Positions 47,638 to 60,010 of a DNA stretch of 64,000 nucleotides are shown here, piece by piece. The stretch is from the NCBI GenBank assembly GCA_018524725.1, contig JAEUWP010000551.1:248001-312000 (forward strand). The letters are read 5' to 3'. This DNA is from Podaxis mareebaensis. Taxonomy: Eukaryota; Basidiomycota; Agaricomycetes; Agaricales; Agaricaceae. The position numbers and the translations under genes are program-made. A model generated the notes under the pieces. It was given only the letters and a program-made list of their open reading frames with translations, ran no database searches and had not been told where the DNA came from. Positions within the stretch are counted from its first letter, which is position 1, and every line of letters begins with the position of its first letter.

Positions 47638-50137
47638 ATGTCAACGATTCAGGTATGAACCCGATTGCTTTTGTGCTTCCTTGGATCTTAAATTTTGGAC
47701 TAGGACTTTCAAACGACCCTCAATGAGGTCGTTCAGGCGAAACGCCTTTCGCAGTCTAAGATGACCAAACTAACGGAGATCGCAATGAAGTTGATGGATG
47801 TGTGTCCCATTTCCTTCCTCTCCTGAACGCTCCTGACACCTGTCGCGGTTCCTGCAGCAGGACACGCAGCTAGTGTCAACAATGTACCGCACTCACAAAT
47901 CGTTACCGGCGTCTTGCAAAATCTCTAGTCTCTATGTATTCGATGCCCTAGCTAGAGCGGCCAGACAACAGGCTACCAAACATAATCTCTCAGAACGTCA
48001 TACCACCGGAAATTGTGCCACCTTTCTCTTGAAGGTGGCAGGGGTCCTTGAGGGTCTATTTCAAGATATGCTCGCTACCAGGCTACCTGAAGCAAAGGTT
48101 AGTTTTGTCGGAGTTATCCATCTGGGGGACCTGCGCGCCAGCCATTGGGGTCGATAACATAATCCTTCCTGCTCCTGATTTGTTTGTCGTCGTCCATCGC
48201 GATTTCCCAGGGCCTTCGTGCTGATATTATCTTCGTCGTCGCTCGTCTCGAGCCAGATTGGCGCTCGTAGTCACTAGAATATGTTGCGCGCAAGGCATCT
48301 TGATTCCTGACTCCATATTATCTACCCTAACCGGCAAGGTAGTACAGTCCTGACACTTTTTTCCACAGGAAAAAACCAAGAAAATTTATGACATCTGGGT
48401 GAAAGGGAGTACCTTCCCACCCAACATCCTCAGTCGATTATTGGACATAGTCTCGGGAAAGGATAAAGGTGCATATCACGCTTTTTTGTACGCTAAGTAC
48501 TTCTCCTGCCTATATAATTGTTGTTTTCCCCATACTCTTTCGAGTCCGGTTGAAAGAATTATACTAAATCAACGCTCGGTTTGTTTCATGTCAGACTCCG
48601 AGGTGCTGGTGAACCCCGAAGCGTCAACCGATCCGCGTCCGGCACCTCAGACCAATTCTGCTACTTCAATACCAAGTCCTACAGTATCTACTCCTATTGA
48701 TTCCCAGGCAACACTGCTTGCCTTGTTGACACAAGCTGCAAATCAGCAAGTACCGTACGTTACTCTCGTGTATTGCCTCTCAAGCGCTGAACATCTATAT
48801 ACAGGCAAACAACTGTAAACACTGCTGCTTCGCCCACAACACCCGTCGAGCCTGCGCACCTTGCTATATTGCAGTTTCTGCAGTCAGCGTCAGTCAATAA
48901 TACAGCTGCAAATCAAATATCGCCTACCACACCAGCACCAGTATCAGATGCCCATGTATCACAGACTGCTACAGATCCCCGGTTGTCCAAATCGCCCTCT
49001 GCCCCTCATGCTGAGCCTGCCCATGTTCGGCAGAGCGAGAGACGTGATAGTTATCGTAGTCCACCTCGAAACGATCATCATCATGAGAGAGACTATGATG
49101 ACCAAGCATACTCGCGCAATGAACTTAGGGGTAACTTTCGCCGGCGGGGGCGTTGGAATCGTTGGGATGAACGCGAACGTGATCATTACCGAGATTCCAA
49201 AGGAACAGAATGGAGTCCACGTAGAGGTGGCCGTAGTCGGTCACGCAGCCCGAATGGCCGAGGGCACCGAAGGACTTCACCTCCACCCCCTTCTTATAGC
49301 CCCGTTCGACGACAATCATTTCCTCCCCGCACTCGATACGAAGATAATAGTACTAAGCCGCATGCGGCCAATGATACCGGGAAGGACGAGTTTGGTCGGG
49401 ATTTGCGATCACCCTCTCCTTCGAAGTCGCCTATTTCTGGACCCGATTCGAATCGTTCTGTCAATCCCTCTCCTATCATACCCTCAACTCCTCGTGACCC
49501 GAAAGCAGAGTTCTCGTCTACGTCTACGAGTAATGATCCGATGTCTAGATCGTCATCAATAGCTGCGAATACATCTTCAAAGGATCCTGATGCCTCTGTA
49601 ACGTCTCTCGAGTCGAGTACCAAAGCAACAACACAAGCTGGACTAGAGAGTTTCGATATGTCGACGTTTGACCCTACTTCACCGGCATCGTGGGAAGCGT
49701 TAGGAAGGATGTGGGAGGTGACGAATGGATATGCCCCCTCTACCGAGGAGTTGATGCAATTCATGATTATGGGAGCCATGAGTCAGCAAACGACGGCCAA
49801 AAATTGGCAGCATGCAGATGATGCGGGATCTAATGGGGCGAATGGGCACGGAGGTGGTGACGGACGAGGCTCTTTTCCTCGAGGCAGAGGAGGGCACAGA
49901 GGATTCCACGGCAACAGCCGAAATACTCACCATGGGTGGACTGACAACTTCGACGAAGCGAATGGACAGTCGACCGATGCTGTCGTGTTGGGTGGGGGTG
50001 GAGTAGATCCGGATGTTTCAGCGACTGGAGGTGGTGTGCTACAACAACAGTCTGCGAGTTCCGGAGGCCGGCTTGGGGGGAAAATGCAAAAAGTTGGGGA
50101 CAGATGGGTTTTTGTTCGGGGAGACAACGCTAATTAA
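47638..50137 (+). CDS. CID-domain RNA-processing protein with RS/RGG-rich tail
   Basis: Exons 47638-47652, 47704-47799, 47858-48097, 48369-48468, 48595-48754 and 48805-50137 sum to 647 residues. The N-terminal CTD-interacting domain reads FQTTLNEVVQAKRLSQSKM, VSTMYRTHKSLPASCKISSL, YVFDALARAARQQATKH, KVAGVLEGLFQDML and KKIYDIWVKGSTFPPNIL. CIDs bind phosphorylated RNA polymerase II C-terminal domain (Nrd1, Seb1, SCAF4/8). The rest is disordered: an Arg/Ser-rich block (SRSRSPNGRGHRR), a glycine/arginine-rich block, and a C-terminal WVFVRGDNAN. No RRM is visible, unlike Nrd1/Seb1. Intron 48098-48368 (271 bp) is far longer than its neighbours. Confidence 0.85.
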
Positions 50138-50191
50138 TCGGCAGTGACTTTATGGAATTGAGATACCTCCAAATTGGTTCATTATGCTTGT

Positions 50192-51389
50192 CTACACAGT
50201 ATTTAATGCGCTATCCTCATCCATTTGTGTTAATTCATAAGTGCGTCTCGGTTGAAGTCCTGAGTTGTAGAGGTTCCTTGGTTCCGTCGTGCTAGAAGAG
50301 ACGAACGAGGTGCTGTGCAGGGGGCTAGGCCAGAATGCAAGGTAACAGACGGTTGCAGATAGAATACCAATCAAGCTTCCTACTACCACGTCCTCCTTGT
50401 GGTGTCTCTGGTAATTCAAGGACGGTCGTAAGTGAATCCGTAGCGCCACAGTTGAAAGACCACTCACGTAGTCCTCAACTCGAGTGACTGCAACATGAAC
50501 TGCCCAGAATAATGGCAGCAAAGTCAAGAAAATGGTCCCCATCCGACTTGGTAGCCACCTAACTGATGGTGTTACGGACGGGCAAAGCGCGGCAGTCTGG
50601 CCAGCGATCCAAAGTGTTAGAAAAACCATACCCGCGAACGCAGTAGAGGAGTGGCCTGAGGGAAAGGATTTTCTGCCGTTTAAAATGACGGACTTCTTCC
50701 TGTAAGAAACGTATCGGTGTGTGACAATGGATAAACTTCGAAACTGACAGACCCAGTGCAATGCTTAGCAATCTCGTCCCACTTGCATCTCGCGAGGAAG
50801 TCGGGACGGAGCCTGCCTGGGATCGATTCAGAGAAGGAATTCGATAGTAAGGATGTCCACGTACCGATTTTGTGCTTAAGGTATTCTGTGATCAGGCGAG
50901 CCAAACCTCTGAGATTTGTGAGTTGGCAGAGGAGTGGGTCTACTCGGCATTTCAACTCACCGACCGGCGAGAAGTGCAAGGGCACCGTGATGTATCTCAA
51001 AGATTGAGCGCTTCATGATACCGACGGCCGCCAGGAGAAGAAGGGGGATATAAAGAGCAATTCCGAAGTTGAGAGCGGAACCAATTCTGGTAAAAAATGC
51101 AAAGCTGAATATTGGGTCAGCCTTCATAGTGGGAGAAGGCTAACTGGCTCGGCTTGTGAGGATGAGAGATTAAATCATCCTCTAGAGAGAAAGTCCTTTC
51201 AAACACGGGCCAAAGGGATATCATATATGAGAGGAACCAGAGTAAGCCCACAAAAAACCTGCTTTGGATATTAGCATCACAGGCCTTCAATACAACCGAT
51301 GTCAATCCATACCAGTCCAGAAGATATGACCTATGGAACCAGTCCAAGGAATCATGTCCAAAGTAACGCCTTATAGGAGCAGAGATCAT
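50192..51389 (-). CDS. PAP2-family lipid phosphate phosphatase (Dpp1-like)
   Basis: The start at 51389 encodes MISAPIRRYFGHDSLDWFHR; further exons add hydrophobic helices (FFVGLLWFLSYMISLWPVF, LNFGIALYIPLLLLAAVGIM). The three phosphatase motifs are present: KHKIGRLRP (K-x6-RP), FPSGHSS (PSGH) and TRVEDYRHHKED (R-x5-H-x3-D, Thr in place of the usual Ser). Such enzymes dephosphorylate phosphatidic acid, diacylglycerol pyrophosphate or related lipids at vacuolar or ER membranes. Five or six short introns; one of 43 bp (about 51150-51108) is the shortest. The C-terminal tail after the last helix is hydrophilic. Confidence 0.87.
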
Positions 51390-51633
51390 GGTGTGTGTAG
51401 GGGAGAACCATATTGGTGAACCTTATGTCCGAGGCCGATGGACGGTTATGTACGTTTGTCAGGAGTGATCAGGGAGTGATAAATCAATTAATCATCATTC
51501 GCGTGCCGTCACGTAACGCGTGTTTGTGACTCAGCCTCAGGAAGGTCGCGTTGTCCATTATGTGAATGTAGTACCACTTTTCGTATACCCCCATTTTCCA
51601 CCGTTTGAACGCTTCTCAACACTTCTCGACGCC
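51390..51633. promoter_or_regulatory. bidirectional promoter region, PAP2 / DNMT5
   Basis: 244 bp between the divergent starts. It contains CACGTAACGCGTG near 51509-51521, with an ACGCGT MluI-type core of the kind that drives S-phase genes in yeasts. A similar ACGCG-rich patch lies before RFC3. Inference only. Confidence 0.4.
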
Positions 51634-54600
51634 ATGGCCAAGGATAAAGTGAGATCAAAAGGACAAGCATCCATTACCTCGTTCTTTGGTGGTTCTAAGA
51701 GGCAGAAGGGGATGAAGCCTAAGCAAGCTGATGAATCCGAAAACGAGCAAAGCGCGACCATTGATGAGCACGGACAAGAGGATGAGGGGAGCGATGCTGA
51801 CGTTGAGATGGATGATGAACAGACGACAGTGGCCACTAAAAAGGGCGGAAAACTGTCCGCCTTTGACCTCGACTCATCCGACCTTCCACCCATTCATGAA
51901 ATTCCCGCCATTTTCTCGGACCTCGTCAGCCGTATCCCCCAAATTAAGCCCGTCGTAGAGCGTGTACAAGGGAGAAAGCTCAGAGTTGCGACCATGTGCT
52001 CCGGCACGGAATCCCCCCTCCTCGCCCTCGAACTCATCCAGAAGTCAATTTTGGAGCAACATGGGATTTCGTTAGAGATCGAGCATGTATTCTCGTGCGA
52101 AATCGAACCGTTTAAGCAAGCCTATATTGAACGGAACTTTCATCCTCCCATCCTCTTCCGTGATGTTTGTGAACTCGGAGATGAAGAGGCGTATGTGTTC
52201 ACTTATCATCACCTTTTCATTCATCTGACATCGTTGCGCAGACATACAGCCTATGGAGCACTGGCGCCAGTGCCAGGAGACGTTGACATGCTTATTGCCG
52301 GCACATCTTGTGTCGATTATTCCAACCTCAATACCCAGAAGCAGGATATCGATGCAAACGGAGAATCGGGTCGGACGTTCAGAGGGATGATGTCTTGGGT
52401 CAAGAACCATCGGCCTCCGTTGGTCATTCTTGAGAACGTCTGCTCAGCGCCCTGGGATCGCGTCAAGGAGTATTTTGAACGGAACGGGTACAGCGCAGCC
52501 TTCACTCGAGTCGACACCAAATTCTACTACATCCCCCACACAAGAACTCGTGTCTACCTTCTCGCGGTCGACAAACGTAATTCCAGCATCCCCGAGGACT
52601 GGAAGGACCTAGTCACGAATAAACTCAAGCGACCTGCCTCGTCCACACTCGACGCTTTCTTGCTTTCGTCGGACGATCCTCGTATCCATCAGGCTCGCCA
52701 GAAGCTTGTGCAGGAAAGCTTCGGTGCTCTAGATCGTAAAACCGGACGTACAGATTGGGGCCGCTGCGAGTCTCGTCACCAGCGCGCAAGGTTGGAGGAG
52801 GCCCTAGGTAACAAACGACCTTTGACGAGTTGGGATGAAGGTAAGCACTTCATTTGATTCGTTAAGAATCATAGCGTTTAGTTCTTCCTCATAGGTGGTT
52901 TTTGCAAACTTCCTGACTTCGCGTGGAATGATTGGGGTGTAGGTCAAGTCGAGCGTGTATGGGACTTAATGGATATCAGTTTGCTTCGGTCGGCGCTGAA
53001 GGGGATTGATCCTAGCTACAAGACGTAAGAAATCTCTCTACCTTTAATGCGCTGTCTGACCCACAGACTTAGTCAAGTATGGAATCTGTCCCAAAACGTT
53101 GACCGCACCATCGGTTCAGGAAAACCAGGCCTCTGTCCGTGTTTGACGCCTTCCATGATTCCTTATATCACGAACAGGGGTGGCCCAATGGTTGGGTTGG
53201 AGGCTTTGTCTATGCAGGGCTTACCCGTCGATAAGCTGTTACTGACGCGCGAGACGGAGGACCAACTTGCTGACCTCGCTGGAAATGCCATGTCGACGAC
53301 CGTGGTTGGTGCTTGCATATTGGCGGCCCTCGTCGTCGGGAAGAAGTTGCTCAAGGATGGAGACGATTCGGAGACTTACGAGTCCAAGAACTCAAAGCAC
53401 TATGACTCCGGTGCCATGCAGATCGACTCCCTTGCCGCTACCGAAACTCATGTAGATAACGTCGTTGGCGCGGAAGACCTTCGCCACCAGCCGCTCAAGT
53501 TGTCGGGGGGTCAGGACTATGCCTTGTTGTCGGTTCTGGAAGACGCTGAGAAGAGCTCTCGCCTGTGCAGTTGCGAAGGTCGCACTGATATGACGAAACG
53601 GGAGCTATATCGTTGCGCTGATTGTGCCACCAGCTTTTGCAAGAAATGCGGTGGACGGCCAGAACACAATCCTAAACTCATTGACGTCGAAAAACATCCT
53701 CGCTTACATCCTGCAGACTTCGCCAAGACCCTGAAGACCATCCTTCCTATGTGCTTATCCCTCGCCGGCATCACAGCCGATCTTCTCAACAAACTTAAGG
53801 ACCAAGAGAATCTGTCCATCCCGGAAAGTCGGTGGAACAAATGGACCGAGGCAGTTCTACGTGGTTCGGCAACCGATCTGCGATTCGTGGAGTGCAAACG
53901 CCAGGAAATCTGGAGTGTGGTCTATCAATCCCCTTACGCGAAGCTCGAGCTTTCCCTCCACCCTCAGCTACCCGAATGGCGGCTCTTTGTCTTCCCTGAA
54001 GATAGTGAGCCCGTTAACGCAGAAATTCGCCACATTCTTGCAGCTCCCGTGGGCCGGTTGATCTGCAAGAATAACCTACTCGATGGCCGGTGGTACTTTG
54101 CTCTACCTCACACCACGACTCTCTCGATCAAAATCCAAGGAGAAGGGGAGCTCGTTCCGTCTTGGGAAGCTCGTCTCGGGTTAACTCACAAGGATTTCCG
54201 CGATAAAATGGTGTACTCGGATCTGAAGGTCACCGTTCCGAAAGATAAGGTGGATCGCTTCGATCGTGACATTACCGGCACATATACCTTGCTTGACAAA
54301 TGTGGAACTGCCAACGGCGCGTTGCACAAGAAGCAAGGCCAGGACGGCCAACTCCCCCCTCTCTACATGCTCTTTGACCCCCATCGAACCAACGACTCGG
54401 AGGACGCGTTCGTGTTTTCGATTAGTACGCGCCGCCTGGAGTACCAGGAGTATCGACCTATCGTTTGCAAATTGGATCCGAAGTGGAGGCAGACGGCGGA
54501 GGACGGGGAACAAACTGTTGCGTGCCACCTCCCGTGTAAATGGGTGCGATCCAACGTTGTGACTCTCAAGGTTTGCTTCATGCCTCTTTCCACAGACGAC

Positions 54601-57600
54601 ATTATTCACTAACTTTCTTGCAGGCTTCCGTTGGTCAGAGCGCCGAGTTTGGAGTACCCGATATCCTTCAAGTCCCTAACAACGCAGAGGCTTGCCGAGA
54701 TGCTCATGCACTCCTCTCTTGCAAGATCGACCTTCGCAATCAAGCTGGAACGGAGTGGCCTCGTGGAGAATGGAAGGAGGTTGATAAAGTCCACGAACGA
54801 GGGACGTTCAAAGCCCTCGCATGGGTTCTTGAACGTGTGCGGCACGTCGACGATGGTCTGCGTTCTTGGCAACAAGTCGATATCATGGACCATCACCTCC
54901 AGTGCGAGCGCTGCGCACCTACCGCCCCGAAACTGCGTTGGCTACAGACAGGCAAGAAGGTCGTGCCAGTAGAGGATCCCGTTCAGGCTGGAGAGTATGA
55001 ACGTCGACTCAAGAAACGTCCAAACCCCTTCGTCACCCAGTTAAAGCTTGATGAAAGTGGTGTTGGCATGATACGCGTCGGAATCAATATACCCACCCTC
55101 CTACATCGCGCTTTGTCTCGTTTACCCACTCATAACCGCACCGAGAAGCCGCTGCTGTCGTGGCGACTTGATACCAATTATACCCCTTCTGTGAACGCGA
55201 ACCTCCCGAAATTCGTCATTCTGAGCAACAAGACGGACAAGGAGCATGCTCAACCACCGAACTTCAAGATTCCGCTACGCAAAGAACAGCTCCGGTCATT
55301 GGAGTGGATGCTCAAACAGGAATCCAACGAAGTTGCGCCATTCATTGAGGAGGAAATCTCAGAAGCAGTCCTGGCCCCGCTCGGCTGGCGGGCGGAAGGC
55401 CGTGCGCAAAGACCTGTCCGGGTTAGGGGAGGCGTTCTTGCTGACCAAGTCGGTTACGGAAAGACTGCCATTACCTTGGGCCTCATCGATTGCACGCACA
55501 AGAATGTCAAGAAGGAATTCGCGACTATGGGACGCGTGCCCGGGAAGATTTCTGTCAAAGGAACTCTTATCATCGTGCCTCCTCATCTAACGCGCCAGTG
55601 GAACTCTGAAGTTGAGAAATTCACTGGCAAGAACCGCTTCAAGGTCATCGTAATCTCTACAGTCGCAAACTTGAACGGCGTCACGATAGAGGACATCCAG
55701 GAGGCTGACATCATTATCATTGCATCCAACATCTTCAAAAGTGGTGTATACTTGGAGAACCTTGAATCCCTCGCCGCTGCCGGAGAGCTTCCTGCGAAAG
55801 AAGGTCGTCACTTTAATGCGCAACTGGAGAAGTCATTGGAAAATCTGAGAGTGCAGGTGGATCGCTTACAAGACGAGGGTTCTCAAGCTGTTCTCACAGC
55901 CATGAAGGAAGATCGCAAGAAAGGTAAGCTATATTCGTCTTGGTTTGTAGTCAGTTGCTGAAAATGCCGATCCAGCTGAGGAGGAAGCGCGCGCGAATGC
56001 CCTTATCCAAACCAAGCGTCTACGGGGGAAATTGTATCGCGAGGCCGCAGAGAAACTGGAAGAAGATACCACGAGGAAGCCCAAATCCGAATCCGCTAGC
56101 GGCAAACCCCCCGTTACATCCTCCCCACAGTCCCCCGCGCCTTCTGGCATGGTCGTCGAAGTCGTCATTCCCGTCAAACCCGGCCACCCTTCATACGAGA
56201 AGGTTAAACATAAACGGCAAGTCTCAACAGACGATGGTCCTCGCAAGAAGGCACGACGTTCCGGAGCCAAGCCCATCGTTATTTCTGATGACGAAGAGCC
56301 ACAATCTGGCAGCGACTACGAGGATGCTAGTGACGACTCACCACCTCCAGAACCGAAACAAAAGAAGGCCTCAGCTGCCAAGGGCACGAAGAGAAAGCGC
56401 ATTGTCGTCTCTGACGATGAATTCTCTGCTGAAGAAACCGACTCTGACGAGCCTCCTCCCGCAACCTCAGACGACGAAAGCGTTGTTTCTGTTCGACCAG
56501 TTGCAAAGGGCAAGAAGACGAGCTCGAAAGCATCTTCACGTTCCGTTACTTCCGGTACAGACGAGGACGCAATGAGTGTAGATGAAGCTCCTGGCAAGGG
56601 CAAGAAAAAGAAGGCAGTCAAAAAGAAGGCTGATTCGGAGGACCGTCCCGCCAAACGCCAAAAGCGAACGGACAGCGATCCTTGGAAACTGGGCTCGAAA
56701 GCGGTGCAGAGAGACTGGACGCAGATGCAGGCGCCCCCATTGGAGATTTTCCACTTCGCAAGGAAGGTTGTAGACGAGTACACTTACCTCGATGGCAAGA
56801 TTCATTCGTTGGTCACCAACCTAACTGCGGAACGGCATTGGGTTCTTTCGGGTACTCCCCCAATTCACGACTTCGCCGCGTTGAAGACCATTGCCGCCTT
56901 CCTGAACTTGCACCTTGGTGTGGACGATGATGGTGAAGGACAGTCAACGGAAGTCAAGAAGAGGCGACGCGAACAAACTGGTATGTGATAGACATCTCAT
57001 TCTATTTTATGAAATACTCATCAAATGTGATCCAGCTGTCGAGAAGTTCCACTCTTTCCGCGAAGTCCATACCCTCGAGTGGCATGCACACCGTCACGAA
57101 CTAGGCCAGACCTTCCTAAATCAATTCGTCCGACAGGTTTGTGGCTTCGCAATACTTATTTGCGCTATTTAACCTAGTTTATAGAATATTGCCGAAATCG
57201 ACGAGATCCCGTGGACAGAGAAAATAGAGAACATCATTCTCCCAGCGGCCGAACGCGCCATCTACCTCGAGCTCGAACACCATTTACGTGCCCTTGATAT
57301 GACCATTAAGCGAGGAAAGAAGACGGAGAGTGACAGGGAGAAACGACTTGCGCAGTCACTTGGAGAATCAAAGTAAGTATACAATCTTGATGAATCTAAC
57401 AGTCTTCTGAAACAAACTCTTTAGATCCGCCGAAGAAGCTCTCCTCAAACGTTGCTCTCACTTCGACCTGGAGACGTCAAATGAGAACGCCATGAAGGCC
57501 TGCGACGTGATTGTCAAAGAACGTCAGAAACAGCTTGACGACTGCAAAGCGGAGCTCCTCAAAGCCATCAAGGACGGCGTGAAACGGGAGCAGAAAATTG

Positions 57601-58644
57601 GCGACGTTGGACAAGAATCTATGTTCAATGAGTACATACGCGTTTGTCGGACTGAAGGTGTTGATGATCAAGAGGCGACAGAAGTGGTTCGGCAGATTCT
57701 TGATGAGGCCGGAGCTGGCAGTGGGAAAACCAAAGGCAAGAATCAGGACGTTCAGCTTTCTGAGAAAGTCAAGGCTGCCGTCTGGGATCATCGTGAGCGA
57801 ACACACGAGATTCGCAGGCTCACCAAAGAATTAGTTGGCCGCATTCGCTCTCTCCGTTACTTCACTGTCGTTCGTGACCTCCAGAAGCAAGCCAAACAAC
57901 GGCCCTCTATCTTCTGTCCTAGCTGCGGACGTGAAAATATCCCCGTCGAGGAAGCCGCCGTACTGTCCTCCTGTGGCCATATGGGATGCCGTACTTGCGT
58001 CCGCAAATCAGCGGAACAAGAGGAGTGTGTGTACGCTGCGTCCGGCGCGTGCAAATCTGCGGCTCGGGTGCTCAACGTTGTTAACGCTGATACGCTGGGT
58101 GAAGATGATGTCGAGCGTGATGGTCGGGGTAAACACTTTGGGATGAAACTTGAAACAGTTGTCCAACTCATTAAGTAAGTCCCTGACAAGCACATTCTCG
58201 ACAATAAGACAATTGACAACGTTTGATAGAAAAACGTCAAAAGAAGATCGCATCCTTGTCTTTGTGCAGTTCCCAGATCTCATGAAGAAGGTTACCGAGG
58301 CCTTCACGTATCATAAGATCCCCTTCTTGGAGATCAGGGGAACTGCGCACCAAAAGAGCAAGAACCTCGAACTCTTCCAAAATGACAGCAAAGAACGGGT
58401 GCTTCTGTTGAACGTCATGGATGAGAGCGCAAGTGGAGCCAATTTGACGTCGGCCAACCATGCAATTTTCCTTTCCCCTTTGCTCGCCCCGTCGCAGGAG
58501 ATTTATACAGCCTGTGAGACGCAGGCGGTGGGTCGTCTCGTCCGCTATGGACAGACGAAGCATGTTTATGTGTGGAGGTTCCTTACAGCGAACACCATTG
58601 ACGAGGAGATCTATAATGAGAGGAAAAAGGCAATGCAATCTTAG
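51634..58644 (+). CDS. DNMT5: DNMT5-type maintenance DNA methyltransferase with RING and SNF2 ATPase
   Basis: Ten exons (51634-52190, 52242-52840, 52895-53024, 53067-54570, 54624-55923, 55976-56980, 57036-57136, 57185-57372, 57425-58174, 58230-58644) sum exactly to 2182 residues. Order: PIP-box-like QASITSFF (residues 11-18); acidic linker; cytosine-5 methyltransferase (motif I VATMCSGTESPLLAL, catalytic loop GTSCVDYSN with Cys209, VILENVCSAPWD, HTRTRVYLL, motif IX/X LAGNAMSTTVVGA); a Cys-rich knuckle near 53560-53660; SNF2 N-lobe (ADQVGYGKTAIT with Lys1210, LIIVPPHLTRQWN, VVDEYTYL, WVLSGTPP) split by a long charged insert; RING (CPSCGR, CGHMGCRTC, about residue 1959 on); SNF2 C-lobe (QAVGRLVRYGQ). 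DNMT5 of Cryptococcus is an ATP-dependent maintenance enzyme for CG methylation. No chromodomain is visible. The intron 52191-52241 is in frame and stop-free. Confidence 0.95.
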
Positions 58645-58842
58645 CAGCATTAGTTAGATAACTGAACTTTCTGTATGTTCCCTTCAGTCTGATTGCACGA
58701 AATCCTGTCCTGTAGATATCGTTGGTAGATTATCAGTCTTGAATAAATAATGTCATATTAGCCCAATAACATCTGTAGTCGTGGGCAAGGGGTTATACAC
58801 GTATTGTACACGACGCTGAAACAAAGGAGATCAGAAGAAACT

Positions 58843-59321
58843 CTATTTGTTGGACATGACATAGCTGCTCGTGTCTAGGATCTGCTTCCCGCATATTGAG
58901 CACAGACCTTTTCTATAGGCACAACCTAGACATATGAAATGGGTGAGGGGTGCAGAAAACAGGAGTGAGGGGTGCAGAAAACAGGAGTTGGTTGACATAC
59001 CATGACAGTACTTCGCATTGTTCTGTGTTGTCGGTTGCTTGCAATCTTTGCATTTAGACTGATAAGGCTTTTTGTCGAAGTCAGATAGCGTTTAAACACT
59101 AGAAGCACAGGATCCACCTGGAAACGATTCTTGGAGCTGCCAGGTCGACTGAGCAGCTTATTCTCCCCAACTTTGCGTGATCCCTCTTTGATGCTGGCTG
59201 AACTAGACGTAAATGGATCGGGAGCAGCAAGTTTTGATAGTTTCTATGGATATGAGGTGAGGATTTGCGAACAATAAAGAAAAGATAGGAGACGTACCTT
59301 CTCGCACTTCTTGCAGACCAT
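58843..59321 (-). CDS. CRIPT (cysteine-rich PDZ-binding protein homolog)
   Basis: Exons 59321-59298, 59243-59118, 59058-59001 and 58925-58843 sum to 96 residues. It begins MVCKKCEKKLSKLAAPDPF, then GENKLLSRPGSSKNRFQ, CKDCKQPTTQNNAKYCHGCA, YRKGLCSICGKQILDTSSY. The four Cys pairs and the order match CRIPT, a small zinc protein found across eukaryotes and reported in the minor spliceosome as well as at synapses in animals; the fungal role is not established. The third intron contains two tandem copies of a 22 bp sequence (58943-58986). Confidence 0.9.
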
Positions 59322-60010
59322 GATCAGAGTAACGTTGTAAGCCAATGTGGGTATAGGCGCCAGTGGCTATGTCGCAGGTGTACCATTGATGGATGACTAA
59401 GCGAGATCTGGGACGATCTTGAGGGCGCCTGCAATTTCTCCCGTTTGTCTTCGCCACCAAGGGTTGGCAATTAAGCTTGTGCTGCGAGTGCCATCGCAAC
59501 GGTATTTCACAATGATCTTCTCCTTATTATCTTCTCTTAACAACTTTTTCAGATGTTCCCCTCTGTTGGTTCGCACTTGCCAAAATCGATCAGCACGAAT
59601 ATGGTAAAGCTATACCCAAGATTAGGTTCTTATTGTTGGAAATTTATCTTGCCCCTTCGCGTCAGCCATCTTCCAGGCCTGCATCACTGAACTTTCTCCT
59701 CTAATCTCAAACTCAATACGGTTGACATGACACCCTTAACAAGAAGAATCGGAGGCGGAGTATCATTTACAAAAGATGCGACTTGACACAATGAATCCGC
59801 CTGCCGACCAACACGCGACGCGAAGGCAACTTTTTTTTACTGACTGCCACAGCGAACATAATACGAGTTTTGTTCGTCGATGGGGATGACAGGGATATGA
59901 CTCAATTCTAGCTCAGCAACCATCGTCATTTTTATTTTTTCTTTTCTCTCAAAGATGGCAGAGCGGGTATAAATGCTTCCAGAGATGAGTGGGACGAACG
60001 ACAAGAAATC
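59322..60010. other. divergent intergenic region, CRIPT / F-box
   Basis: 689 bp. No gene or RNA is supported. It should hold two promoters. Confidence 0.4.

Noticed and set aside
51520..51633. In-frame upstream extension of DNMT5
   Set aside because: It begins with GTG, not ATG, and lies in the short divergent promoter; the ATG at 51634 in context GCCATGG is better.
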